Source: CAIKKV01 sp044346855 (GTDB lineage Bacteria; Verrucomicrobiota; Kiritimatiellia; CAIKKV01). Taken from it: a stretch of DNA of 12,118 bases. The translations under genes were made by a program, and so were the position numbers. This document shows positions 1 to 6,639 of the stretch, piece after piece. Each line of letters opens with the position of its first letter. Position 1 is the stretch's first letter. The notes beneath the pieces were generated by a model, which did not search any database, was not told where the DNA came from, and was given only the letters and a program-made list of their open reading frames with translations. The stretch spans positions 1-12,118 of the forward strand of contig JBIIYJ010000154.1 in the NCBI GenBank assembly GCA_044346855.1, in the 5' to 3' direction.

Positions 1-12
1 TGGTATGACGGA

Positions 13-41
13 TGGAGAGGCGGGGGGAAAGGGGCTAGAAT
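13..41 (+). promoter_or_regulatory. Candidate sigma70 promoter of the flavin oxidoreductase gene
   Basis: A -35-like TGGAGA (13-18) and a -10-like TAGAAT (36-41) are separated by 17 bases, matching the consensus at 4/6 and 5/6 positions. Transcription would start near 48, leaving a leader of about 19 bases that contains the ribosome-binding site. This rests on sequence match alone, and only 66 bases lie upstream of the gene in the window. Confidence 0.4.
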
Positions 42-66
42 GAGTTGATGAAGGAAAGGAGACTGT

Positions 67-1446
67 ATGACAACGATGCTTGAATCAACCGCCATCGACG
101 AGCTGTATGCGGGGTTCAACGGCCTGCTTATCCTGCCCGGCGATCCCGACTACGACGAGGCGCGCAAGATATTCAACGGGATGATCGACAAGCGGCCCGC
201 CCTGATCGCGCAGTGCGCGTCGGCCGGGGACGTCGTCCGCGCGCTCCGGTTCGGCCGCGAGCAGGGCTTCGAGATCGCGGTCCGGGGCGGGGGCCACGGC
301 GTGTCGGGGCTCGCCCTTTCAGAGGGCGGCCTTGTCATCGACCTCCGGCGGATGAACGCCGTGTCGGTCGATCCGGCGCGCCGGGTTGCGACCGTGGCCG
401 GCGGTGCGACCATGGGTCATCTCGACCGCGCGACGGGGGCGCACGGGCTGGCGACGACCGGCGGCCGGGTGTCGACGACCGGGGTGGGGGGCTTCACCCT
501 CGGCGGCGGAAGCGGCTGGCTGGAGCGGAAATGGGGACTGACCTGCGACAATCTCGTGGCCGTGGAGCTGGTCACGGCGGACGGCGAGCTCGTGCGGGCC
601 GCGGCCGACGAGAACCCCGAGCTGTTCTGGGCGCTGCACGGGGGTGGGGGCAATTTCGGCGTGGCGATCTCGTTCGAGCTCCGCCTGCATCCCCTGCGGT
701 CGGTGACGGCCCTGATGCTGTTCTGGCATCCTGAAGCGGGGCCGGAGGCGGTGCGGGCCTATCGCGATTTCATGGAGGGGGCGCCCGACCGGGTGGGCGG
801 CGGGGTGTTTTTCCTGACAGGCCCCGACGAGGCGTTCGTTCCCGAACGGTTGCGCGGGCGGCCGGCGCTGATGATCCTGATCGTGCATGCCGGCCCCGAG
901 GAGGAGGCGCGGCGGACGGCGGCCCCCATGCTGGCTTGCAGGCCAGAAAGCATGTTGATCAAAGAGATGCCGTATGCCGACCTGCAGTGCCTGCTGGACG
1001 ATCCGCCCGGCTTCCGGAATTACTGGTCGGCCGAGCACCTCGGCAGCCTGCCCGATCCGGCGGTCGACCTGTTTTGCGCCCGGGCGCGGGACCTGATCGT
1101 GCCGTCGCCCTCCCAGCATGTTCTGTTTCCCATGGGCGGGGCGGTGAAGCGGGGGCCGTCCGGCTTCCCGATTCCCTGGCGGAAGGCCGCGTGGGTGGCC
1201 CATCCCTTTGGATTGTGGGAGAATCCCGCCGACGATGAACGGGCGCGGCGCTGGGCGCACGCCATCCGGGAGGATTTGAAACCGTGGTCGATGGGCGCCG
1301 TCTACCTCAACTTCATCGGGGACGAGGGAGAGGCGCGGGTGATGGCGGGCTTCGGGCGTGAAAATTACGAACGGCTCGCCCGGGTGAAGGCGGAATTCGA
1401 TCCGAAAAACGTGTTTCACTTGAACCACAACATCAAACCCGCCTGA
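67..1446 (+). CDS. FAD-linked oxidoreductase, berberine-bridge-enzyme (BBE) type
   Basis: This 459-aa protein has the two-domain layout of the PCMH FAD-binding / BBE-like oxidases. The N-terminal FAD domain (about residues 40-210) carries RGGGHG at 73-78, where His77 is the usual covalent FAD-linking residue, then a glycine-rich segment around 139-149 and the common GLTCDNLV stretch. The last ~45 residues (YLNF..., FGRENYERL..., FDPKNVFHLNHNI) are a clear BBE domain. The Cys that forms a second FAD link in bicovalent family members appears to be Val135 here, so a single histidyl link is expected. No signal peptide or membrane segment is visible, so it is probably cytosolic. Known relatives oxidise sugars, alkaloids, polyketides or other alcohols; the substrate cannot be told from this sequence. 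The start is well set by GGAG at 58-61, five bases before the ATG. It stands alone, convergent with the SulP gene. Confidence 0.9.
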   Translation: MTTMLESTAIDELYAGFNGLLILPGDPDYDEARKIFNGMIDKRPALIAQCASAGDVVRALRFGREQGFEIAVRGGGHGVSGLALSEGGLVIDLRRMNAVSVDPARRVATVAGGATMGHLDRATGAHGLATTGGRVSTTGVGGFTLGGGSGWLERKWGLTCDNLVAVELVTADGELVRAAADENPELFWALHGGGGNFGVAISFELRLHPLRSVTALMLFWHPEAGPEAVRAYRDFMEGAPDRVGGGVFFLTGPDEAFVPERLRGRPALMILIVHAGPEEEARRTAAPMLACRPESMLIKEMPYADLQCLLDDPPGFRNYWSAEHLGSLPDPAVDLFCARARDLIVPSPSQHVLFPMGGAVKRGPSGFPIPWRKAAWVAHPFGLWENPADDERARRWAHAIREDLKPWSMGAVYLNFIGDEGEARVMAGFGRENYERLARVKAEFDPKNVFHLNHNIKPA

Positions 1447-1451
1447 CTGCC

Positions 1452-1487
1452 CCCGGGCTCCGGGAGAAGGCGGCCGGCCGGACCGGC
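1452..1487. terminator. Possible bidirectional terminator hairpins between convergent genes
   Basis: The 44-base gap between the two convergent stop codons holds two GC-rich inverted repeats: CCCGG (1452-1456) with CCGGG (1460-1464), and GCCGG (1473-1477) with CCGGC (1483-1487). Neither is followed by a T run on either strand, so intrinsic termination is only a guess. Confidence 0.25.
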
Positions 1488-1490
1488 GGA

Positions 1491-3200
1491 TCAGATGCCC
1501 AGGCCCTGATCCAACGCTTCCGATTCCTTTTTCATGGCGCGATAGCCCGCATGCGTTGTGCGGAAGAAGAATTCAGGGCCGACGAGGTCGCTCAGCCCGG
1601 TTCGGTTCAGCACGTCCATGACCTTCCACTTGAGTCCCGTGAAGCCGACGGTGACACCGTTTTCCCGTAAATCCCGCACCAGCTGGCGGAGCATCTCCTC
1701 GCCCGAGGCGTCGATTTCGTTGATGCCGTCGCCGACGATCAGCAGGGACTTGGCCTTCGGGTGGTCGGCCAGGGCGCCGGTGACGGCCTGTTCGAACGAT
1801 TCGACGTTGGCGAAAAATAGTCGCCCCTCGAAGCGCAGCAGCAGGACCTCGCCATTCTGCTCCAGCCCGTGCCGGGTGGCGTCCCGGTAGGTTCCGTCCG
1901 CGTGGGGAGCCAGCAGGGCCACGTGCGGCCGCATGGTTCGATAGAGGAAAAGGCCGACCGACAGGGCCGCCCCGATGGCGATGCCGTTGATGATATGCGG
2001 CGCCATCAGGAGCGTGGCCGCGAAGGTGACCCAGGCGGCCAGGCCGTCCTGCCAGCTGGCCGCCCAGATGCGCTTCATGACGGAAAAATGGAACAGTGGC
2101 AGAATGGCCGTGATGATGATGGCGGCCAGCACGGGTTGGGGGAGCGGGCGCAGCAGCGGGGTCAGGACCAGCAGGGTCAGCATCACGAAGCCCGCCGTTA
2201 CGAGGGAGGAGAAGCGCGTTCTGGCGCCGGTGTAGAGGTTGAGCGCGGTGCGGGACAGCGAGCCGCTGACCGGGAAAGCGCCGGTAAAACTGCCGGCCAC
2301 GCGGGCGAGGCCCTGGCTGAGCAGTTCGCGCCGCAGGTTGTACCGGCAGCGGGTCTTGATTCCCACGACCCGGGTGATGGCCATGACTTCCATGAAGCCG
2401 ATGATCGCCACGGCGGCCGCGCCCGGCAGCAGGCTGGGAATCTGCCGCCAGTGGGCCAGGGGCCAGGTGAGCGGCGGAAGGCCGTCGGGGACGAACCCCA
2501 CCACGCTGCCGCCCGCGCTCTCCGCGAACCGGGTCCAGGCGCTCAGGAGTCCGGTCAGGACCACCGCCAGCAGGACGCCCGGAATGCGCGGGTTGATCCG
2601 CCGCGCGAGCAGGATGATCAGGATGGCGAGCAGCGCGAACGCCAGGCTGGGAAGGTGGAGGTCCCGCCATCGCTCCGCCAGGCGCAGGGTTCCGGCCAGG
2701 ATCGAGCCCCGGCTGGAGGGCAGTCCAAGCGCGGAGGGCAGCTGCGTCATGATGATGATCAGCGCCCCGGCATGGGTGAAGCCGGTCATGACGGGGTGGG
2801 AGACGAAGTTCACGATCGCGTTGAGCTTGAACGCCGCCAGGAGGATCAGGATGCCGCCCGCCAGGAAGGCGAGGAGCAGGGCCTTTTCCTCGTAAGCCAG
2901 GCCGCCCATTCCGTTTCCCGTGGCGGCCGCCAGCACGGAAAAGACGAGCAGCGACGTCATCGCCACGGGCCCGGTCGACAGCTGGGGACAGGAGCCGGTA
3001 AGGGCCGTCACCAGGAGCGGGACGCAGGCGGCGTAGAGGCCGTAGACGGGCGGCAGCCCGGCCAGCTGGGCGTAGGCCATGGCCTGGGGCACCAGGATCA
3101 TGGCCACGCTGATGCCGGCGATGAGGTCCGCCCGGAAATCCCCGGGGCCGGTCGGCAGCGCCCCGGCGAAAGAGGACCTTATAAGGGCGGCGAAACGCAT
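1491..3200 (-). CDS. SulP-family (SLC26-like) anion transporter with C-terminal STAS domain
   Basis: The 569-aa product is an inner-membrane anion transporter of the SulP family, whose members move sulfate, bicarbonate or dicarboxylates. Residues about 22-425 are a chain of hydrophobic segments, opening with the family's PQAMAYAQLAGLPPVYGLY stretch (38-56) and a second signature with STGPVAMTSLL (75-85). Residues about 447-555 form a STAS domain, with FEGRLFFAN at 457-465 and the conserved NEIDASG loop at 494-500, where Ser499 is at the site phosphorylated in anti-sigma antagonist relatives. Length is usual for the family. The ATG lies one base after the guaB stop codon (TGACATG) with no Shine-Dalgarno sequence, so translation probably depends on coupling to guaB. 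The ion carried cannot be assigned: no carbonic anhydrase or sulfate-assimilation gene is nearby. Confidence 0.92.
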   Translation of the reverse strand: MRFAALIRSSFAGALPTGPGDFRADLIAGISVAMILVPQAMAYAQLAGLPPVYGLYAACVPLLVTALTGSCPQLSTGPVAMTSLLVFSVLAAATGNGMGGLAYEEKALLLAFLAGGILILLAAFKLNAIVNFVSHPVMTGFTHAGALIIIMTQLPSALGLPSSRGSILAGTLRLAERWRDLHLPSLAFALLAILIILLARRINPRIPGVLLAVVLTGLLSAWTRFAESAGGSVVGFVPDGLPPLTWPLAHWRQIPSLLPGAAAVAIIGFMEVMAITRVVGIKTRCRYNLRRELLSQGLARVAGSFTGAFPVSGSLSRTALNLYTGARTRFSSLVTAGFVMLTLLVLTPLLRPLPQPVLAAIIITAILPLFHFSVMKRIWAASWQDGLAAWVTFAATLLMAPHIINGIAIGAALSVGLFLYRTMRPHVALLAPHADGTYRDATRHGLEQNGEVLLLRFEGRLFFANVESFEQAVTGALADHPKAKSLLIVGDGINEIDASGEEMLRQLVRDLRENGVTVGFTGLKWKVMDVLNRTGLSDLVGPEFFFRTTHAGYRAMKKESEALDQGLGI

Positions 3201-3201
3201 G

Positions 3202-4707
3202 TCAGAACGAGTCGGAAGACCGGTAGTTGGGCGCTTCCTTCAGGATCTTGACGGTGTGCGGATGCGCCTCGCGGAGCCCGGCCATCGAGACCCGGATGAC
3301 CCGGCCCCGCCGCTGGAGTTCGTCGATGGTGCGGCAGCCGCTGTAGCCCATGGCCGCCCGCAGTCCCCCCATGTACTGCACGATCACCTGGTTGACCGAG
3401 CCGGCGTAGGGCACGACGCCCTCGATGCCCTGCGGCACCAGTTCGCTGTCGGCGATGTTGGATTGACCGTAGCGTTCCCGGGACGCCATGCCGTCCTTCA
3501 TGGCCGCGAGCGAGCCCATGCCGCGGTAGACTACGTACTGGCGACCCTGGTGGATGATCTTCTCGCCCGGGCTCTCCGCGCTGCCGGCGAGGGCCGAGCC
3601 CATCATGACGGCGTCCGCGCCCGCCACGATCGCCTTCGGAATGTCGCCCGAATGCCGGATGCCGCCGTCCGCGATGATCGGGATGCTTCCTTCGAGGGCC
3701 TTGGCGCACTCGAAGACGGCCGTGATCTGGGGGATGCCCACGCCCGCCACCACCCGCGTGGTGCAGATGGAGCCGGGGCCGATGCCCACTTTCACCGCGT
3801 CCGCGCCGGCGTCGCGCAGCGCCAGGGCGGCTTCGGCCGTGGCGATGTTGCCCGCCACCACGTCGATGTCGGGGTAGTTGGCCTTGACCCACTTCACCAT
3901 CTCGATGACGCCCTTGCTGTGGCCGTGCGCCGTGTCCACCACCACCACGTCGACCGCCTCGCGCGCGAGGATGGCGACGCGTTCGCGGTCGTTGGGCCCG
4001 ATGGCGGCGCCGGCCCGGAGGCGGTACTGGGCGTCGCGGTTGAACTGCGGCTCGACGTTGTCCACCAGGGTCCGCACGTCGTGGTAGCTGTAGAGGCCCA
4101 CCAGTTTGTCGTTCTCCACGAGCGGCAGCTTGCCGATGCGGTTCTTCAGCATGATCTCGAAGGCCTGCTTCAAGGTGGTGCCCGCCGAGGCCGTGATGAC
4201 GGTCGTCGTCATGACATCGGCCACGGTCAGGTTCTTCTTGCGGGCCGCGTACTTGATGTCGGTGGCAGTGAGAATGCCGACCACGCGGCCCTCGTCGTTC
4301 ACGATCGGGAAGCCGCTGAACCCGTAGCCCTTCTGGTCCTTGGTGCGAAGGACGGACTCCAGCGTGTCGGTCGCCTTGAAGACGACCGGCTTCTGGATGA
4401 GGCCGTTGAGGTGGTGCTTGACGATGGCCACCTGGCGCGCCTGCTCCTCGGCGGTGAGGTTCTTATGGATGATGCCGATGCCGCCGTTCAGCGCCATGGC
4501 GATGGCCATGCCCGATTCGGTCACGGTGTCCATCGCCGCGCTGACCGCGGGGATATTGAGCGAGATGCGGGCCGTCAGGCGCGACCGGATGTCGGCCTGG
4601 TCGGGCAGGAAGTCGGCGTATTGGGTGATGATGGAGACATCATCGAACGTCAGCCCTTCACGGGGGGACAAGGCCATGAACCGTTCAAATTCCTGATTGC
4701 GATGCAT
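3202..4707 (-). CDS. guaB: Inosine-5'-monophosphate dehydrogenase
   Basis: GuaB oxidises IMP to XMP with NAD+, the committed step of guanine nucleotide synthesis, in the cytosol. From the ATG at 4707 the product is 501 aa. It has a split TIM barrel with GLTFDDV near the N terminus, a CBS pair inserted at about residues 101-219, then the catalytic loop GPGSICTTR with Cys315, the phosphate-binding IADGGIRHSGD, the mobile-flap Arg412-Tyr413 (SRERYGQ) and a C-terminal SPNYR-like end (APNYRSS). All key residues are present. The reading frame stays open to an ATG at 4755, but that codon overlaps the -10 element and would not be transcribed, and the ATG at 4731 sits in a small hairpin. The ATG at 4707 has GGAG (4717-4720 on the complement) nine bases upstream. 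It is first in an operon with the SulP gene and divergent from argS. Confidence 0.96.
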   Translation of the reverse strand: MHRNQEFERFMALSPREGLTFDDVSIITQYADFLPDQADIRSRLTARISLNIPAVSAAMDTVTESGMAIAMALNGGIGIIHKNLTAEEQARQVAIVKHHLNGLIQKPVVFKATDTLESVLRTKDQKGYGFSGFPIVNDEGRVVGILTATDIKYAARKKNLTVADVMTTTVITASAGTTLKQAFEIMLKNRIGKLPLVENDKLVGLYSYHDVRTLVDNVEPQFNRDAQYRLRAGAAIGPNDRERVAILAREAVDVVVVDTAHGHSKGVIEMVKWVKANYPDIDVVAGNIATAEAALALRDAGADAVKVGIGPGSICTTRVVAGVGIPQITAVFECAKALEGSIPIIADGGIRHSGDIPKAIVAGADAVMMGSALAGSAESPGEKIIHQGRQYVVYRGMGSLAAMKDGMASRERYGQSNIADSELVPQGIEGVVPYAGSVNQVIVQYMGGLRAAMGYSGCRTIDELQRRGRVIRVSMAGLREAHPHTVKILKEAPNYRSSDSF

Positions 4708-4716
4708 AGGCTGGGG

Positions 4717-4720
4717 CTCC
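4717..4720 (-). promoter_or_regulatory. Ribosome-binding site that supports the guaB start at 4707
   Basis: GGAG on the minus strand lies nine bases before the ATG at 4707. The in-frame ATGs at 4731 and 4755 have no comparable purine-rich site, so this decides the start together with the promoter position. Confidence 0.5.
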
Positions 4721-4747
4721 GCGTCCACCATGGACTGTTGCCGTCTG

Positions 4748-4777
4748 ATTATCATCCCGCATCGGGAATCAAGTCAA
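4748..4777 (-). promoter_or_regulatory. guaB-sulP operon promoter
   Basis: On the minus strand TTGACT (4777-4772) and GATAAT (4753-4748) are separated by 18 bases, each 5/6 to the sigma70 consensus. Transcription should start near 4741, giving a leader of about 34 bases to the ATG at 4707. The spacer contains an inverted repeat, TCCCG-CAT-CGGGA on the plus strand (4755-4767), which could bind a repressor such as a purine regulator. The regulator is not identified. Confidence 0.65.
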
Positions 4778-4789
4778 GGCGATTTAATA

Positions 4790-4818
4790 TTGCAGGCGGG
4801 GCCTGTTTGTAGTTTGAT
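4790..4818 (+). promoter_or_regulatory. Weak candidate promoter of argS
   Basis: TTGCAG (4790-4795) and TTTGAT (4813-4818) are 17 bases apart and match the consensus poorly (about 3/6 and 4/6). If used, transcription begins near 4825, which agrees with translation from 4860 rather than from the in-frame ATG at 4827. Another AT-rich element, TTTAAT (4783-4788), lacks a matching -35. Confidence 0.3.
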
Positions 4819-4830
4819 AGCCGGTCATGG

Positions 4831-4857
4831 CTCCGCCGGAAACGGGGCCGGAGGTGA
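4831..4857 (+). promoter_or_regulatory. argS Shine-Dalgarno sequence within a leader hairpin
   Basis: GGAGGTGA (4850-4857) is an eight-base complement of the 16S rRNA tail and ends two bases before the ATG at 4860, which fixes that start. CTCCGCC (4831-4837) can pair with GG (4846-4847) and CGGAG (4849-4853), with one bulged C at 4848 and an eight-base loop, covering most of the ribosome-binding site. Confidence 0.55.
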
Positions 4858-4859
4858 CG

Positions 4860-6584
4860 ATGCAACCGTTTGAACAGATTCTGACCGATTGGCTGAAGCC
4901 CCGCGTGGCGGCGGCCATCCCCGATTCGCCGATTCCCGTCGAGAAGGCGGCGGCCGTGATCGCCTCCGCCAACGAGGAGTTCGGCGACTACCAGTGCAGC
5001 GGCATCATGAGCGCGGCGAAGGCGCTGAAGCGCAATCCGCGCGACGCGGCGGCTGCGGTGCTGGCGGGCGGGGACCTTCCGGCGTGCGTGGCCAAGGCCG
5101 AGGTGGCCGGCCCGGGGTTCATCAATTTCTTTCTCAAGCCCGAAGCGTTGGCGGAGGCCGTGGAAGCCGTGGCGGCCGACGCCCATTGCGGCGCCCCCCT
5201 CATCGGCGCGGGCCGCACGGTGGTGCTGGACTATTCCAGCCCCAACGTGGCCAAGCCCATGCACATCGGCCACATCCGCTCCACCGTGATCGGCAACGCC
5301 CTGGACCGCATGCACCGCTTCCTCGGCTACCGCGTCCTGGCGGACAACCATCTCGGCGACTGGGGAACCCAGTTTGGTATTATCATCATGGGATTTCGGC
5401 ATTATATCGACCAAGCCGCGCTGGCGGAGAATCCGGTCGAAGAGCTCGAGCGCATCTACGTCAAGAGTTACGAGCAGTCAAAGGCCGATCCCGAATGGCT
5501 CGCGGCGGCCAAGCGCGAGCTGGTCAAGCTTCAGGGCGGCGACCCGGAAAACACCGCCCTGTGGAATAAATTCATCGCGCTGAGCATGAACGAGTTCAAC
5601 CGCATCTATAAGCGGCTGAACGTGCAGTTCGACCTCGTGCGCGGGGAAAGCCACTACCGCGACAGGCTGGCGGGCCTGGTCGAGCGCCTTCAGACGGAAG
5701 GGCTGGCCAAGGAGAGCGACGGCGCCCAGGTGGTTTTCCTGGAAGAGGAAAAGCTCCTGCCCTGCCTGGTCCGCAAGAGCGACGGCGGGTTCAATTACGC
5801 CACCACCGACATCGCCACCGTGCTGAGCCGGATGGAGGAATTCAAGCCCGACCGCATCGTCTATGTGACCGACGAGCGGCAGCAGCTCCACTTCAAGCAG
5901 TTCTTCGCGGTGGTCCGGCGGCTGGGCGTGAAGACCGAGCTGGTCCACGTCTGGTTCGGCCTGATGCGCCTGCCCGAAGGAACTTTTTCAACGCGCCAGG
6001 GCAACGTGATCAAGCTGGAGCGGCTGCTGGACGAGGGCGAGAGCCGGGCACTCGCGCTGGTCAAGTCGGCCAGCCCCGACATGCCGCCCGAGACCCAGCT
6101 GGAGGTCGCCCGCGCCGTGGGCATCGGCGCCATCCGGTATGCCGACCTGAGCCAGAACCCGCAGACGCTGATCACCTTCACCTGGGACAAGGCCCTCGCC
6201 CTGAACGGGAATTCCGCTCCGTACCTGCAGTACGCGTGCGCCCGGATCGCCAGCGTGCGGGACAAGTATCAGGACCGGTTCCCGGGCGGCGACTACGCGA
6301 AGGCGCCCATCCGGATCGAGGAGCCCGCCGGCCGGGCGCTGGCCCTGCGGTTGGCCCGTTTTCCGGAAGCCATCGTGCGCGCCACCGAGACCTACCGGCC
6401 CAACGTGCTGGCGGACTACCTGTACGATCTTTCCCAGGCCTACAGCACCTATTACCAGAACGTGCCGTTCCTGACTGCCGCCGAGGGCGTCCGGGAAAGC
6501 CGCATCCGGCTGTCGGCCGTGACCGAGCGTGTGCTCAGGCAGGGTCTTTCGCTGCTGGGCATCGACACGCCGGCCCGCATCTAA
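4860..6584 (+). CDS. argS: Arginyl-tRNA synthetase
   Basis: This class Ia enzyme charges tRNA-Arg with arginine using ATP. The 574-aa product has an N-terminal ArgRS-specific domain (about 1-95, with NEEFGDYQC), the Rossmann catalytic core with PNVAKPMHIGH (HIGH at 135-138), DNHLGDWGTQFG, the YVTDERQQLHF segment, and a C-terminal all-helical anticodon-binding domain beginning around LNGNSAPYLQYACARI and ending LLGIDTPARI. The KMSKS site is the degenerate STRQGN (377-382). Loss of the canonical lysine is common in ArgRS, and the Lys three residues before HIGH (132) is the residue thought to compensate. A longer reading frame begins at an ATG at 4827, but the strong ribosome-binding site belongs to the ATG at 4860. 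It is divergent from guaB and appears to be transcribed alone. Confidence 0.97.
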   Translation: MQPFEQILTDWLKPRVAAAIPDSPIPVEKAAAVIASANEEFGDYQCSGIMSAAKALKRNPRDAAAAVLAGGDLPACVAKAEVAGPGFINFFLKPEALAEAVEAVAADAHCGAPLIGAGRTVVLDYSSPNVAKPMHIGHIRSTVIGNALDRMHRFLGYRVLADNHLGDWGTQFGIIIMGFRHYIDQAALAENPVEELERIYVKSYEQSKADPEWLAAAKRELVKLQGGDPENTALWNKFIALSMNEFNRIYKRLNVQFDLVRGESHYRDRLAGLVERLQTEGLAKESDGAQVVFLEEEKLLPCLVRKSDGGFNYATTDIATVLSRMEEFKPDRIVYVTDERQQLHFKQFFAVVRRLGVKTELVHVWFGLMRLPEGTFSTRQGNVIKLERLLDEGESRALALVKSASPDMPPETQLEVARAVGIGAIRYADLSQNPQTLITFTWDKALALNGNSAPYLQYACARIASVRDKYQDRFPGGDYAKAPIRIEEPAGRALALRLARFPEAIVRATETYRPNVLADYLYDLSQAYSTYYQNVPFLTAAEGVRESRIRLSAVTERVLRQGLSLLGIDTPARI

Positions 6585-6595
6585 CCGCCGGCCCG

Positions 6596-6610
6596 TCCCC
6601 GCACCGGGGG
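6596..6610 (+). terminator. Possible weak argS terminator hairpin
   Basis: In the 55-base gap between the convergent argS and SGNH-like genes, CCCCG (6597-6601) and CGGGG (6605-6609) form a short hairpin with a CAC loop, extendable by a T-G pair. No T run follows, so intrinsic termination is uncertain. Confidence 0.25.
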
Positions 6611-6639
6611 AAACGAGGGCGTTGCCGGCTGGTGGCGCT

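Noticed and set aside
932..946. Small inverted repeat (CTGGC / GCCAG) in the flavin oxidoreductase gene
   Set aside because: A 5-bp stem inside coding GC-rich DNA is expected by chance, and codon choice around it is ordinary.
319..1428. 369-codon minus-strand open frame opposite the flavin oxidoreductase
   Set aside because: The plus-strand frame carries FAD and BBE motifs and a ribosome-binding site, while the minus frame has none.
1869..3251. 460-codon plus-strand open frame opposite the SulP gene
   Set aside because: The low-complexity Gly/Arg/Gln/His composition is typical of an antisense shadow, and the minus-strand frame matches a known transporter family over its whole length.
3079..4812. 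577-codon plus-strand open frame opposite guaB
   Set aside because: It is the mirror of a fully conserved guaB, has a His/Arg/Asp-rich composition with no recognisable domain, and arises from the G/C-ending codons of guaB.
4827..4859. Upstream ATG of argS
   Set aside because: It lies at the predicted transcript start and has no ribosome-binding site; the 11 extra residues are not family sequence.
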